NCBI RefSeq assembly: GCF_014640195.1
Contig: NZ_BMGM01000001.1
Location: 186,001-250,000, forward strand
DNA: 64,000 bases
From: Psychroflexus planctonicus
Lineage (GTDB): Bacteria; Bacteroidota; Bacteroidia; Flavobacteriales; Flavobacteriaceae
Direction of reading: 5' to 3'
Shown piece after piece: positions 14,824 through 25,325 of this stretch (position 1 is the first letter of the stretch; every line of letters starts with the position of its first letter). Below the pieces are notes generated by a model that ran no database searches, was not told the DNA's origin, and saw nothing but the letters and a program-made list of their open reading frames with translations. The position numbers and the translations under genes were made by a program.

Positions 14824-17457
14824 TTAACTGATGTATTTTTTAGCTTCTTTAAGTGCATCGGCGATTCCATGTGGATTTTTGCCACCTGCCGTTGCAAAAA
14901 ACGGCTGACCGCCGCCGCCGCCTTGAATATGCTTGCCTAACTCACGAACAATTTGGCCTGCATTCAGCTGCTTATCTTTAGCCAATTTTTTATCAATATA
15001 GCAAGTTAATACAGCTTTTCCATTAACTTCTGCTCCTAAAACAAGGAACAAATTGTTGACTTCTCCAGCCAATTGAAAAGCTAAATCCTTCATTCCATTG
15101 GCATCTAAATCTACTTGCTTAGCTAAAAAATGTATTCCGTTTATTCCTTGTAATTCAGATTTTAAATCGCCTTTTAGGTTTTTGGCTTGGGCTTTCTTTA
15201 AGTTTTCAATTTCCTTTTTAAGCTGAAAATTTTCATCGTGTAAATTCTGCAAAACCTTTTCAGGCTCGTTGCTGTTGTTCAGCATTCTTCGCAACTTATC
15301 GAAAGCTTTTGCTTTGTCTGTTAAATGGTTTTTGGCTGCATTACTAGTAATGGCTTCAATTCTTCTAATTCCTGAAGCTACCGAAGTTTCTTGGATAATG
15401 ATAAAATGCCAAAGTTCTGATGTGTTTTTTACATGTGTGCCACCACATAATTCAGTTGATTTTCCAAAATTTATTGTTCGTACTTGGTCACCGTATTTTT
15501 CACCGAATAAAGCAATCGCCCCATTTTCAATAGCTTGTTGATATGAAATATTTCTATTTTCAACCAACGGAAGCTGTTCTTGTATTCTGGCATTCACAAA
15601 AGCTTCCACTTGCTTAACTTCATCATCAGTGAGTTTTGAAAAGTGTGAAAAATCAAATCGCAAATATTCAGCATTTACCAAAGAACCTTTTTGTTCTACA
15701 TGCGTTCCTAAAACCACGCGCAAAGCTTGGTGTAATAAATGCGTGGCGGTATGATTCCGAGCTGTAAGTTCACGGTGTTTTTGATCTACAACTGCTGTAA
15801 ATTTCTTTTCCGGTTGCTGGGGGAGTTCTTTCGAAAAATGAACAATTAAGTTATTTTCTTTTTTGGTATCGGTAATGTAAGTCACATCGCCATTGGCACT
15901 TTCTATATAACCTTTATCGCCTACTTGTCCGCCGCCTTCTGGATAAAACGGGGTTTGATTAAATACCAATTGGTACAATTCACCATCTTTTTGGCTAGTA
16001 ATTTTACGGTATTTCACCAATTCTACTTCCACTTGAAGCCTATCGTAGCCTATAAATTCTTCATTTTCTGTTTCTTGTAAAACTTCCCAATCGCCTGTTT
16101 TTGATGCAGCTGCATTTTTAGAACGGTCTTTTTGAGCTTGTAATGACTTTTGAAAGGCTTCTTCATTTAAGGTCATGCCTTTTTCTTCCAAAATCAAGGA
16201 AGTTAAATCTACAGGAAAACCATAGGTATCATATAATTCGAATGCTTTTTCACCGGGCAATTCTTTTCCTTTATTTTTTTCGACCATTTGGTCTAAAAGA
16301 GAAAGTCCTTGTGCCAAGGTGCGTAAAAAGGAATTTTCTTCTTCTTGAATTACATTTTCACATAAAGTACGCTGCTTCTTCAACTCAGGAAAAGCTTCAC
16401 TCATTTGAAAAACAAGCACTTTTACCAATTTGTAGATAAAAGCTTCTTTGGTGTCTAAGAAGGTAAATCCGTAGCGAATGGCTCTTCGCAAAATTCTTCG
16501 AATAACATAACCTGCGCCAGTGCTGCTAGGCAGTTGTCCGTCTGCAATGGCAAAAGTTACCGCACGAACGTGGTCGGCAATAACCCGCATGGCAATATCG
16601 GTAGCTTCATTTTTAGCGTAAGTATGACCCGTAATGGTTTCAATTTCAGAAAGTAAAGGAGTAAACACATCCGTATCGTAATTGGATTGCACACCTTGCA
16701 TCACCATGCTTAAACGTTCAAAGCCCATTCCCGTATCGATGTGTTTGGCAGGGAGTTCTTGCAATTTTCCGCTAGCTAAGCGGTTATACTGAATAAACAC
16801 CAAATTCCAAATTTCAACTACTTGCGGATGGTCTTGGTTCACTAAATCTTTACCTGGAGTTTTTGTTTTTTCTTCGGGAGAGCGAATATCCACATGAATT
16901 TCGGACGCTGGTCCACATGGACCTTGGTCGCCCATTTCCCAAAAATTATCTTTTTTGTTTCCGAGTAAGATTTTGTCTTCATCTACAATATTCTTCCAAA
17001 TTTGAAAAGCTTCATCGTCTTTTGCAATGCCATCTTGCTGATCACCTTCAAAAACAGTGACATAAAGTGTTGATTTGTCAATTTTTAATTCTTCTGTTAA
17101 AAATTCCCAAGCCCATTCAATGGCTTCCTTTTTAAAATAGCCTACAGAAGCATCTTTAGGATCGCCAATGCTCCAATTTCCTAACATTTCGAACATGGTA
17201 TGGTGGTAAGTATCTTTACCTACTTCTTCTAAATCGTTGTGTTTTCCACTTACACGTAAACATTTTTGTGTATCGGCTAATTGATGGTGCTTGGGTGTAG
17301 AATTTCCTAAGAAATATTCCTTAAACTGATTCATTCCTGCATTGGTAAACATCAAAGTAGGATCATCTTTTAACACCATAGGTGCAGATGGCACAATTAC
17401 GTGAGATTTATTTTCAAAGAAGTTTAAAAAACGCTGTCTAATTTCTTGTGATTTCAT
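14824..17457 (-). CDS. alaS: Alanine--tRNA ligase
   Basis: 877 residues, standard length. It opens with [12 protein letters not shown] and the class II core with [10 protein letters not shown]. The editing domain zinc-binding residues are H-T-A-T-H near residue 570 and C-G-G-T-H near residue 670. The C-terminal DHHA1 domain ends with [14 protein letters not shown]. It charges tRNA-Ala and clears misacylated Ser and Gly. It is the first gene of a minus-strand operon with the GSCFA protein and the TetR regulator, and is divergent from the M23 peptidase gene across 116 bases. Confidence 0.98.
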   Translation of the reverse strand: MKSQEIRQRFLNFFENKSHVIVPSAPMVLKDDPTLMFTNAGMNQFKEYFLGNSTPKHHQLADTQKCLRVSGKHNDLEEVGKDTYHHTMFEMLGNWSIGDPKDASVGYFKKEAIEWAWEFLTEELKIDKSTLYVTVFEGDQQDGIAKDDEAFQIWKNIVDEDKILLGNKKDNFWEMGDQGPCGPASEIHVDIRSPEEKTKTPGKDLVNQDHPQVVEIWNLVFIQYNRLASGKLQELPAKHIDTGMGFERLSMVMQGVQSNYDTDVFTPLLSEIETITGHTYAKNEATDIAMRVIADHVRAVTFAIADGQLPSSTGAGYVIRRILRRAIRYGFTFLDTKEAFIYKLVKVLVFQMSEAFPELKKQRTLCENVIQEEENSFLRTLAQGLSLLDQMVEKNKGKELPGEKAFELYDTYGFPVDLTSLILEEKGMTLNEEAFQKSLQAQKDRSKNAAASKTGDWEVLQETENEEFIGYDRLQVEVELVKYRKITSQKDGELYQLVFNQTPFYPEGGGQVGDKGYIESANGDVTYITDTKKENNLIVHFSKELPQQPEKKFTAVVDQKHRELTARNHTATHLLHQALRVVLGTHVEQKGSLVNAEYLRFDFSHFSKLTDDEVKQVEAFVNARIQEQLPLVENRNISYQQAIENGAIALFGEKYGDQVRTINFGKSTELCGGTHVKNTSELWHFIIIQETSVASGIRRIEAITSNAAKNHLTDKAKAFDKLRRMLNNSNEPEKVLQNLHDENFQLKKEIENLKKAQAKNLKGDLKSELQGINGIHFLAKQVDLDANGMKDLAFQLAGEVNNLFLVLGAEVNGKAVLTCYIDKKLAKDKQLNAGQIVRELGKHIQGGGGGQPFFATAGGKNPHGIADALKEAKKYIS

Positions 17458-17483
17458 AAAAAGAAGCTATAATTATTGAGGTT

Positions 17484-17514
17484 TCTGTGCATAACAAAAC
17501 AATTTTTATCTTTG
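17484..17514 (+). promoter_or_regulatory. Promoter of the M23 peptidase operon
   Basis: TATCTTTG (17507-17514) fits the TAnnTTTG -7 consensus. The upstream TCTG at 17484-17487 sits 19 bases away, a weak -33 match. Transcription would start near 17520, giving a leader of about 50 bases before the ATG at 17574. Confidence 0.5.
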
Positions 17515-17573
17515 TGAAATGTTTTATTACTACAAAACGTATTTTGAAGCGCAAAAATAGTATAATTTAAAGA

Positions 17574-18557
17574 ATGAGTAAGGTAAAATATTATTACGAT
17601 TCCGAAACACTATCTTATAGAAAGATAGAAATTAAAAAAGGAAAAAAACTAGGTTTAAGCCTTCTGTTTTTATTGGCTGTAATGGTTACTTCTATCATCT
17701 TACTTATTATATATTTAAACATTCCTAATTTAGAAACTCCAAAAGAAAAAGCTTACAAAAGAGAGTTGCAAAACATGAAACTCCAATACGAATTACTTAA
17801 CCGAAAAATGGATCAAGCTGTTAATGTTTTGGAAGATTTAGAAGATCGAGACGATAATATTTACCGTGTGTATTTTGAAGCCAATCCCATTTCTGATGAA
17901 CAACGTAAAGCTGGATTTGGCGGAGTAAACCGATATAGCAATTTAGAAGGTTTTGACAATTCTGAATTAATTATAGGCACAAAACAAAAACTTGACCAAC
18001 TTACCAAACGCATAGTTGTACATTCAAAATCTTTAGACGACGTTACTAATTTAGCTGAAAACAAAGAAGCTTTACTTGCCAGTATTCCAGCCATACAACC
18101 CATTAGAAATAAAGATCAAAAAAGAATGGCTTCTGGATATGGCATGCGTATGGATCCGATATATAAGTTCAGAAAAATGCACAATGGCATGGACTTTTCT
18201 GCTCCTACAGGAACGCCGGTTTATGCCACGGGTAATGCAAAGGTGAAAGAAATAAAAAGACCCAATCGGTCTGGCGGCTATGGAAACTTAATAGTTCTTG
18301 ACCATGGATTTGGAATTGAAACTTATTACGCGCATTTAGACGATTTTAATGTTCGTAGAAATCAAAAAGTAATGCGAGGTGAAATTATAGGATATGTTGG
18401 AGACACAGGAAAGTCTACCGCTCCACATTTGCATTACGAAGTGAGAAGAAACGGAAGACCCGTTAACCCAATTAACTATTATTACAACGACTTGAATTCA
18501 GAAGAATACGAAATTATGATGAATCAAGCTTCACAAGAAAACCAATCTCTAGATTAA
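17574..18557 (+). CDS. M23 family metallopeptidase (LytM-type)
   Basis: 327 residues. There is one N-terminal membrane helix (about residues 28-50, signal-anchor), then a coiled-coil region (about 60-90), and then the LytM domain. Zinc ligands are visible in M-H-N-G-M-D-F-S (HxxxD type) and in H-L-H-Y-E-V, with G-Y-G-N-L-I-V-L-D-H-G between. Such proteins cut peptide cross-links in peptidoglycan or activate amidases, and act in the periplasm anchored to the inner membrane. The stop codon overlaps the MerR start (TAATG). Confidence 0.92.
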   Translation: MSKVKYYYDSETLSYRKIEIKKGKKLGLSLLFLLAVMVTSIILLIIYLNIPNLETPKEKAYKRELQNMKLQYELLNRKMDQAVNVLEDLEDRDDNIYRVYFEANPISDEQRKAGFGGVNRYSNLEGFDNSELIIGTKQKLDQLTKRIVVHSKSLDDVTNLAENKEALLASIPAIQPIRNKDQKRMASGYGMRMDPIYKFRKMHNGMDFSAPTGTPVYATGNAKVKEIKRPNRSGGYGNLIVLDHGFGIETYYAHLDDFNVRRNQKVMRGEIIGYVGDTGKSTAPHLHYEVRRNGRPVNPINYYYNDLNSEEYEIMMNQASQENQSLD

Positions 18558-18886
18558 TGAAAACCCAACTAAAAGATAAACTGTATTATGGAATTGGAGA
18601 AGTTGCCGAAGCTTTTGAAGTGAATGCATCCTTAATTCGATTTTGGGAGAAAGAATTTGATGAGATTAAACCCAAGAAAAACGCAAAAGGAAATCGGAAA
18701 TTTACCAATGAAGATATCAAAACCATTGAGTTAATTTATCATTTGGTAAAAGAACGCGGATTTACTCTAGAAGGTGCTAAAACACATCTAAAAGAAGAAA
18801 AAAACAAAACTTTGACCACTTTTGAAATGATTAGCAAACTGAAAAACGTAAAAGCAGAACTCTTAAAAATCAAGGAGCAGCTCTAA
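18557..18886 (+). CDS. MerR family transcriptional regulator
   Basis: 109 residues. The winged HTH is G-I-G-E-V-A-E-A-F-E-V, then L-I-R-F-W-E-K-E-F, followed by G-N-R-K-F-T-N-E-D-I. A short C-terminal helix is likely the dimer coiled coil. It lacks any effector domain, so the ligand is unknown. It starts on the last base of the M23 gene and so is translationally coupled, a pairing often seen in Flavobacteriia. Its targets cannot be told from this window. Confidence 0.88.
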   Translation: MKTQLKDKLYYGIGEVAEAFEVNASLIRFWEKEFDEIKPKKNAKGNRKFTNEDIKTIELIYHLVKERGFTLEGAKTHLKEEKNKTLTTFEMISKLKNVKAELLKIKEQL

Positions 18887-18960
18887 ATTCTGCTTGAAAA
18901 TTGGATTTGCCCAAGTTGGAAGCTTTCCTTATTTTGCTTCAAAATAAAAAAACAGTTTTT

Positions 18961-19872
18961 ATGAAAAATAGCTTTTTTACATGGGTATGCCTTTTGGTTT
19001 TACCATTTCAACTTTTAGCACAAAGCGAAACAGAAAAACACCTTGAATATTTATCTTCAGACCAACTTACAGGAAGAGAAACGGGAACCGAAGGAATAAA
19101 TCTAGCAGCAACTTATATTGAAAAGGTTTTTGAAAAAAATAAGGTTCAACCTTTTTATGAAACCTATCGAGATAGTTTTGAAGTAAAAAAGAAATTTGGG
19201 TATAACATAGTAGGTTTTGTTGAAGGTACTGATAATAACCTGAAAGATGAGATCATTCTCATTGGAGCGCATTACGATCATATTGGAATTCAAAAACCCG
19301 TGGCTGGAGACAGCATTGCTAATGGAGCAAACGACAATGCCTCTGGAACGGTTACTGTAATGGAATTAGCTGCACATTTTGCTAAAAACCCAACCAAAAG
19401 AAGTTTAGTTTTTGCCTTATTTGCTGGAGAAGAAATGGGATTGCTCGGTTCTAAGCATTTGGCTAAACGCATGAAAAAAGAAGACCAAAACCTGTATACC
19501 GTTTTTAATATAGAAATGGTTGGTGTTCCTATGAAAGACAGAAGTTATGCTGCATACCTTACAGGTTTTAAAATGTCTAATTTTGCAGAAAAATTCAATA
19601 CTTATGCAGGAAATGAAACACTAGGCTTTCTGCCTCAAGCCAAAGATTACCAATTGTTTAGTAGAAGTGATAATTTTCCATTTTACCAAGAATTTAAAAT
19701 TCCAGCACAAACCGTTTGCACTTTCGACTTTACCAATTACGAATACTACCATCATGTAAACGATGAAACAACAGAATTGGACATCCCACATATGCAAAAT
19801 TTAATTGAAACATTTATTCCTGGAATTGAAGGAATGGCCAACGCAAGTAAAAAAGAAATCAAGTTAAAGTAA
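18961..19872 (+). CDS. M28 family metallopeptidase, secreted
   Basis: 303 residues from the ATG at 18961. An in-frame TTG 60 bases upstream is rejected because the signal peptide (F-F-T-W-V-C-L-L-V-L-P-F-Q-L-L-A-Q) begins directly after this ATG. Zinc-site motifs of M28 are present: G-A-H-Y-D-H-I-G, N-G-A-N-D-N-A-S-G, F-A-G-E-E-M-G-L-L-G-S and E-M-V-G. It is probably an aminopeptidase in the periplasm or secreted. The SDR gene starts one base after its stop codon. Confidence 0.9.
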   Translation: MKNSFFTWVCLLVLPFQLLAQSETEKHLEYLSSDQLTGRETGTEGINLAATYIEKVFEKNKVQPFYETYRDSFEVKKKFGYNIVGFVEGTDNNLKDEIILIGAHYDHIGIQKPVAGDSIANGANDNASGTVTVMELAAHFAKNPTKRSLVFALFAGEEMGLLGSKHLAKRMKKEDQNLYTVFNIEMVGVPMKDRSYAAYLTGFKMSNFAEKFNTYAGNETLGFLPQAKDYQLFSRSDNFPFYQEFKIPAQTVCTFDFTNYEYYHHVNDETTELDIPHMQNLIETFIPGIEGMANASKKEIKLK

Positions 19873-19873
19873 G

Positions 19874-20557
19874 ATGAGAAAAAATATAGTAATAACTGGA
19901 ACAAGCCGAGGTATTGGTTTTGAAATGGTTCAGATTTTAGCCGAACAAGGACATCAAATTTTGGCACTCTCTAGAAACGAAAAACCTATAACTAATTTAA
20001 AATTACCTAATGTAACGGCTCTATCTTGCGATTTAGGCGAAGAAAAACAAATTAAAAAAGCGGTAGATTATGTCAAGCAAAATTGGGATGCGGTAGATGT
20101 ACTCATCAATAATGCAGGATTGTTTTTAAAACAAGATTTTGCTGAAACCAAAATGAAAGACGTAAAAAAAATATACGAAGTAAATGTGTTTTCAGTTTTT
20201 AATCTAACACATCAATTATTGCCTTATTTAAGTGAAAATGCACATGTAGTAACAATTAGCAGTATGGGCGGTGTGCAAGGTAGCGTTAAATTTCCTGGCT
20301 TAGCCGCTTACAGTTCAAGCAAAGCCGCTGTAATAACCTTAACTGAACTTCTTGCTGAAGAATACAAAGAAAAAGGGCCAAGTTTTAATGTTTTAGCTCT
20401 GGGCGCGGTACAAACTGAAATGCTTGCTGAAGCTTTCCCCGGTTTTGAAGCTCCAGTAACGGCAGAAGAAATGGGAAGTTATATTGCTAATTTTGCACTT
20501 ACAGGACATCAGTTTTACAACGGTAAATTGCTTCAAATTTCCAACTCAACACCTTAA
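19874..20557 (+). CDS. SDR family NAD(P)-dependent oxidoreductase
   Basis: 227 residues. The Rossmann motif is T-G-T-S-R-G-I-G-F-E at 8-17. The N-N-A-G motif is near residue 80, the catalytic serine in S-S-M-G-G, and the Y-x-x-x-K motif in A-Y-S-S-S-K-A. The Arg after the glycines suggests NADPH preference (family rule). The substrate is unknown. It begins one base after the M28 stop and ends 2 bases before the SprT-like gene. Confidence 0.9.
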   Translation: MRKNIVITGTSRGIGFEMVQILAEQGHQILALSRNEKPITNLKLPNVTALSCDLGEEKQIKKAVDYVKQNWDAVDVLINNAGLFLKQDFAETKMKDVKKIYEVNVFSVFNLTHQLLPYLSENAHVVTISSMGGVQGSVKFPGLAAYSSSKAAVITLTELLAEEYKEKGPSFNVLALGAVQTEMLAEAFPGFEAPVTAEEMGSYIANFALTGHQFYNGKLLQISNSTP

Positions 20558-20559
20558 AA

Positions 20560-21153
20560 GTGAATGAAGTTTTAAAAAAATATATTCCTGAACGTGCAGT
20601 AGAACCATGTATTGAGTTAATTAAAAAACATGGAGTGTATTTGCAAATTGTAGGTCAGCGTAAAACCCGTCACGGAGATTACCGAAAATTACCTACTGGG
20701 CAAGTAAAAATAACTGTAAATGCCAGTTTAAATAAGTATAAGTTCTTAATGACTTTAATACACGAGTTTGCTCATTTAGCAGCTTATCAAAACTATGGAA
20801 ACTACATCAAACCTCACGGCAGAGAATGGAAACACTGCTTTCAACAACTCATGCTACCTTTTTTAAATCCAGAGATTTTTCCGAGTAAACTTTTGCCTTT
20901 GCTGGCCAAACATTTTAGAAATCCAACTGCAAGTAGCGATACAGACGCAGTTTTATCGGTAGCGTTAAAAGAATTTGATGCACCTAGTTTAAAAAACTAT
21001 ATATTTGAAATTCCTTTTGGTAGACGTTTTAGAATTGATAACGGACGCGTTTTTACCAAAGGAAAAAAGCGCATAAAGCGTTATGAATGTGCTTGCGAAA
21101 AAACAGGGCAAATTTATGTTTTTCAACCCCATGCAGAAGTTGAACCACTTTAA
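20560..21153 (+). CDS. SprT-like zinc metalloprotease domain protein
   Basis: 197 residues with a GTG start at 20560, the only reasonable start in the 2-base gap after the SDR gene. The SprT active site is L-I-H-E-F-A-H-L-A-A-Y (HExxH type) at about residues 68-78. H-G-R-E-W-K provides a third potential ligand. The C-terminal part has two cysteines (Y-E-C-A-C-E), a possible reduced zinc ribbon. Proteins of this family cut DNA-protein crosslinks in eukaryotes, but the bacterial role is unclear. Confidence 0.85.
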   Translation: MNEVLKKYIPERAVEPCIELIKKHGVYLQIVGQRKTRHGDYRKLPTGQVKITVNASLNKYKFLMTLIHEFAHLAAYQNYGNYIKPHGREWKHCFQQLMLPFLNPEIFPSKLLPLLAKHFRNPTASSDTDAVLSVALKEFDAPSLKNYIFEIPFGRRFRIDNGRVFTKGKKRIKRYECACEKTGQIYVFQPHAEVEPL

Positions 21154-21164
21154 CGAAAACACAA

Positions 21165-22250
21165 ATGACCAATAAAAATAATTATGCAATTTTAATGGCT
21201 GGCGGAGTAGGTTCACGATTTTGGCCTGTAAGTAGAGCAAGTTTCCCAAAGCAATTTCATGATATGCTGGGTTCAGGAAAAAGCTTGCTTCAGTCTACTT
21301 TTACAAGGTTAGAGAAAAGTGTTCCTACCCAAAACATTTTCATTTTAACCAATGCCAATTATGCTAGTTTAGTAAAAGAGCAACTTCCGCAGATAGAAAA
21401 CAGGCAAATTGTTTTAGAACCCGCAATGAGAAATACTGCACCTTGTATTTTATTGGCAGGATTAAAAATTCAGAAGGAAAATCCTAATGCTCAAATTTTG
21501 GTAGCCCCAAGTGATCATTGGATAGAAAATGAAGAAGCCTTCACCAAAGATATTCTTGCTGCTTTTGATGCTGTACAACGCCAAGAAATATTGATGACTT
21601 TAGGCGTCAAACCCACTTTTCCGAACACGGGTTACGGTTACATAAAGGCAGAACAATTTGATAAATCTCCAGTAAAAAGAGTAGAACGCTTTACAGAAAA
21701 ACCTGATTTTAAAACCGCTCAATCTTTTCTGTCTGAAGGAAATTATTTCTGGAATGCAGGAATTTTCATTTGGAGTGCAAAAGCGATTGTAAAGGCTTTT
21801 GAAAAACATGAACCCCAAATGTTTGAGCTATTTAAAAGCGGTTTAGCCGCGTTCAATTCAACTGAAGAAACACAGTTTTTAGATGAGCATTATGCCAAAG
21901 CTGAAAACATTTCAATAGACTACGCTATTTTAGAAAAAGCAGATAATGTGTACGTTTTAGAAGCAAGTTTTGATTGGAGCGATTTAGGAACTTGGGGCGC
22001 ATTGTACGAAGAACTGCCAGAAGACGAAAACCAAAATGTTTTGGTAAATACCACAAAAGTTATTGCAGATACAGCAAATGGTAACATTGTGCGGACTTCA
22101 AAAGACAAGTTGGTAGTAATAGACGGTTTGCAAGATTATATTATTGTAGACCATGATGATGCATTAATTATTGTACCTAAAGAAAAAGAACAAGACATCA
22201 AACAAATAAGAGCAAATGCCGTTAAGAAGTTTGGTAGCAATTATCAATAA
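21165..22250 (+). CDS. manC: Mannose-1-phosphate guanylyltransferase
   Basis: 361 residues: the nucleotidyltransferase domain without the isomerase domain of the longer bifunctional enzyme. The activation motif is G-G-V-G-S-R-F-W-P-V-S-R (13-24) followed by F-P-K-Q-F. A-P-S-D-H carries the metal aspartate, and F-T-E-K-P binds the sugar. A left-handed helix region ends the protein. It makes GDP-mannose for glycans and deoxysugars. It follows the SprT-like gene by 11 bases and its stop overlaps the DUF389 start by one base. Confidence 0.93.
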   Translation: MTNKNNYAILMAGGVGSRFWPVSRASFPKQFHDMLGSGKSLLQSTFTRLEKSVPTQNIFILTNANYASLVKEQLPQIENRQIVLEPAMRNTAPCILLAGLKIQKENPNAQILVAPSDHWIENEEAFTKDILAAFDAVQRQEILMTLGVKPTFPNTGYGYIKAEQFDKSPVKRVERFTEKPDFKTAQSFLSEGNYFWNAGIFIWSAKAIVKAFEKHEPQMFELFKSGLAAFNSTEETQFLDEHYAKAENISIDYAILEKADNVYVLEASFDWSDLGTWGALYEELPEDENQNVLVNTTKVIADTANGNIVRTSKDKLVVIDGLQDYIIVDHDDALIIVPKEKEQDIKQIRANAVKKFGSNYQ

Positions 22251-23689
22251 TGGAAGAAAAAAACCAACAAAACCAGAACCCATCTGATAAAAAAGGAAGC
22301 GATGTACAACGTAATGTAAAACAAACTTACGGCAGTATTCGTTCTTTTTTGCACGAATTACTCGATATCCGCGAAGATACCGATCGGGATTCTACAATGG
22401 AAGCCATTTTAAAAGACATTCCATTTAAAGGACATACTGCGTGGATTTTGGTTTTCTCGATAATTGTTGCTTCGGTTGGACTTAATGTGAGTTCTACAGC
22501 AGTTGTTATTGGCGCCATGCTTATTTCCCCATTAATGGGACCAATTGTGGGTGTAGGCTTTTCTGTAGCTATAAACGATATTGATACACTGAGAAGATCG
22601 CTTGTAAATTTAGGTGTAATGGTAGGTTTAAGTTTGCTAACTGCATTTTTATATTTCCAACTTTCGCCTTTAACTGAACTTACTCCAGAATTGGAAGCAA
22701 GAACTTATCCTACCATTTTAGATGTGTTGGTTGCCATCTTTGGTGGTTTAGCATTGATTATTGCTAAAACTAAAAAAGGAACAATTATTACGGTAATTTC
22801 TGGTGTAGCTATTGCAACTGCCTTAATGCCGCCATTGTGTACCGCTGGTTATGGTTTAGCCGTTTGGAATTTAAGCTACTTTGGCGGAGCTATGTATTTG
22901 TTTACCATTAATGCCATTTTTATTGCGCTTTCTACCTTTTTGGTTTCCAAAATTTTAAAATTTCCTTTGGTAAAATATGCCAATTCTATTCGTAGAAAAC
23001 GCATTGCGCAAATTGCTTCTACTATTGCGGTAATTGTAATGATTCCTAGTGTTTATCTTTTTTACAACTTGCTAAAAGAATCTTATTTTGAACAAGATGC
23101 AAAGCGTTTTGTTGAAGAAGAATTAATGGTATATAAAAATGCTTTTATTCAAAAAAATGCAACGGTTTACAACTATAATTCTGGAGTTGAGCCTGAGATA
23201 GAAGTTTCCTTTTTAGGAAAAGAAATACCGCAATCTGTAATTGATATATGGAAAGCTAAGTTGTCTTCGTATTCTGCTCTTGAAGATGCTAAGTTAAAAA
23301 TTCTTCAAAATGAAAACTCCGAAAATTTTGACCAAATGACTTACATCATGGAGTTAAAATCCCGTGATTCATTAGAAATAATTAGCAAAGGAAAAGAGAT
23401 TGAGCAGCTCAAAAAAGAAATGGAAAAAATAAAAGCTAGCGTAAAATATGTGCCATTTGGAGACATTGCTCAGGAGATAAAATTGAATTATGGCGATGTA
23501 GCTAATGTAGAATTTGCAGAGTTACTTTCTACCGATTTTAATAAATTAGACACCATTCCATACTTTAAAATTACCTGGAAAACCGAATTAGATAAAGAGC
23601 ATAAAGACGATTTCGAAAAGAAACTTTCCAATTGGTTGAGCTTCAAATTAAAGCAAGACAAGGTAAAAGTAGATATTGTTGAAGAGTAA
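22250..23689 (+). CDS. DUF389 domain-containing membrane protein
   Basis: 479 residues. A hydrophilic N-terminus of about 60 residues precedes five or six membrane helices (about residues 65-275) with the DUF389 signature A-V-V-I-G-A-M-L-I-S-P-L-M-G-P-I, then A-T-A-L-M-P-P-L-C-T. The last 180 residues are soluble and partly coiled-coil. The function of the family is not established; a transport or scaffolding role has been suggested. It closes the plus-strand operon and faces the minus-strand mlaF gene across 46 bases. Confidence 0.85.
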   Translation: MEEKNQQNQNPSDKKGSDVQRNVKQTYGSIRSFLHELLDIREDTDRDSTMEAILKDIPFKGHTAWILVFSIIVASVGLNVSSTAVVIGAMLISPLMGPIVGVGFSVAINDIDTLRRSLVNLGVMVGLSLLTAFLYFQLSPLTELTPELEARTYPTILDVLVAIFGGLALIIAKTKKGTIITVISGVAIATALMPPLCTAGYGLAVWNLSYFGGAMYLFTINAIFIALSTFLVSKILKFPLVKYANSIRRKRIAQIASTIAVIVMIPSVYLFYNLLKESYFEQDAKRFVEEELMVYKNAFIQKNATVYNYNSGVEPEIEVSFLGKEIPQSVIDIWKAKLSSYSALEDAKLKILQNENSENFDQMTYIMELKSRDSLEIISKGKEIEQLKKEMEKIKASVKYVPFGDIAQEIKLNYGDVANVEFAELLSTDFNKLDTIPYFKITWKTELDKEHKDDFEKKLSNWLSFKLKQDKVKVDIVEE

Positions 23690-23735
23690 AAAATGAAATC
23701 ACCATCAATTCATTGATTAAGATTGAAACCACTAA

Positions 23736-24500
23736 CTACAATCCTTTCTGATAAGCTACTTTTACTTTTCTGAATAGGTTTGAAGAATACACAAAATCAG
23801 TTAAATCTTTGTTCTCACTAACATGAATTTCTTCTTTAGTACCTTCCCAAGCTAAGTGACCATCTTGTAAATACACAATTTTTTCTCCAATTTCAAAAAC
23901 AGAGTTCATATCGTGTGTGTTTATTACGGTAGTAATATCGTACTCTTTGGTTAATTCCTGAATTAAATTATCTATAACAGTTGCTGTTCTTGGGTCTAGT
24001 CCAGAATTGGGTTCATCGCAAAACAAAAATTTAGGTCTGTTAACAATTGCTCTTGCAATAGAAACCCGTTTTTGCATACCTCCACTAATTTCAGCCGGAA
24101 AACGAGTGTTTACATCTTTTAAATTTACCCGTTCTAAGACTTCTTGTACACGGTTTTTCATTTCAGCATTGTTTAGCTTGGTAAACATTCGCAAGGGAAA
24201 TTTTACATTTTCTTCTACATTCATCGAATCGAACAGAGCTCCACCTTGAAAAACCATTCCCATTTCTTTACGCAAATTTCTTCTTTCTGATGCAGATAGA
24301 TTTTGATAGCGTCTGTCTTCATAATAAATGTAGCCTTGTTCGGGTTCAAATAAACCCACCAAATTTTTCAAAAACACAGTCTTACCAGAACCTGATTGAC
24401 CAATAATTAAATTGGTTTTTCCCTTGTCAAAAACCGTACTAATTCCTTTCAACACGTCTGTGTCTCCAAAAGATTTATGTAAATTTTCTACTTTAATCAT
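23736..24500 (-). CDS. mlaF: ABC transporter ATP-binding protein, MlaF-like
   Basis: 254 residues from the ATG at 24500. A start 60 bases further upstream would add residues coded inside mlaE and is rejected. Walker A is G-Q-S-G-S-G-K-T, the signature is E-I-S-G-G-M-Q-K-R (the Mla-type SGGMxKR form), and Walker B is F-L-F-C-D-E-P, followed by N-S-G-L-D-P. It powers retrograde phospholipid movement with MlaE in the inner membrane. The start overlaps the mlaE stop by one base (TAATG). No MlaD or MlaC gene is in this cluster. Confidence 0.9.
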   Translation of the reverse strand: MIKVENLHKSFGDTDVLKGISTVFDKGKTNLIIGQSGSGKTVFLKNLVGLFEPEQGYIYYEDRRYQNLSASERRNLRKEMGMVFQGGALFDSMNVEENVKFPLRMFTKLNNAEMKNRVQEVLERVNLKDVNTRFPAEISGGMQKRVSIARAIVNRPKFLFCDEPNSGLDPRTATVIDNLIQELTKEYDITTVINTHDMNSVFEIGEKIVYLQDGHLAWEGTKEEIHVSENKDLTDFVYSSNLFRKVKVAYQKGL

Positions 24501-25237
24501 TAGCTTAGTAAAAGTTGAGTGATAATGTAGTTGGTTATAATAATAACAACACTTGTCCAAACAAATGAAGTGGTACTAGCTTTTCCTACTTCTAGAGCGC
24601 CACCTTTCATATAATAGCCATGAAAAGCAGGAATGGTTGCTAACAAGAAGGCAAAAACTATGGTTTTAAAGAAAGCATAAAAAATATGAAAAGGAATAAA
24701 ATCGTCTCTTAAACCTTTTAAAAACTGAGCTCCATCTAAAAAGCCTCCGTAGACTCCAGCCAAATATGCGCCCATAATTCCCACAAACATCGAGATGCCA
24801 ATTAAAAAAGGATAAATTAACATGGCTATTATTTTTGGAAAAACCAAATAATTTAAGGAATTGATTCCCATGACTTCGAGTGCATCAATTTGTTCTGTAA
24901 CACGCATTGTTCCAATGCTTGATGTGATGTAAGACCCTACTTTACCTGCCATAATAACAGAAACAAAAGTAGGAGCAAATTCCAGTAATATAGATTGTCT
25001 TGCCGCGTAACCAATTAATTCTTTCGGAATTAAAGGATTGGTTAAGTTTAAAGCGGTTTGAATAGTTACTACCGCACCTATAAAGAAGGAAATGAAAACA
25101 ACAATTCCAAGTGACTTCAAAATCAAGTCGTTAATTTCTTGAAAAATCAATCTCCATAATACTTTTCTCTTGGTCATCCTACGAAAGGTGTCCTTGATCA
25201 TTATCAGGTAAAGTCCAATGGAAGAGATGTAATTCAT
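24500..25237 (-). CDS. mlaE: ABC transporter permease, MlaE/YrbE family
   Basis: 245 residues. The MlaE fold is seen as about five membrane helices, with F-I-G-A-V-V-T-I-Q-T-A-L-N, L-E-F-A-P-T-F-V-S-V-I-M-A-G-K-V-G-S and G-T-M-R-V-T-E-Q-I-D-A-L-E-V-M-G-I, all classic family blocks. It forms the membrane channel of a lipid transporter together with the MlaF-like ATPase encoded directly downstream. The start at 25237 is the outermost ATG; a second ATG 12 codons later is also possible. Confidence 0.92.
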   Translation of the reverse strand: MNYISSIGLYLIMIKDTFRRMTKRKVLWRLIFQEINDLILKSLGIVVFISFFIGAVVTIQTALNLTNPLIPKELIGYAARQSILLEFAPTFVSVIMAGKVGSYITSSIGTMRVTEQIDALEVMGINSLNYLVFPKIIAMLIYPFLIGISMFVGIMGAYLAGVYGGFLDGAQFLKGLRDDFIPFHIFYAFFKTIVFAFLLATIPAFHGYYMKGGALEVGKASTTSFVWTSVVIIITNYIITQLLLS

Positions 25238-25325
25238 CTATATTATTTGAGACCTTAAAAATAGAAAAAATGAATTTATCTTTCTGCTATTTTCACAGCT
25301 TATCTTTTAGGAAGTTTTTTTAAAC

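Noticed and set aside
24501-24560. Longer mlaF start inside mlaE
   Set aside because: The 20 extra residues are an out-of-frame reading of mlaE; the TAATG overlap at 24500 is a typical coupled start.
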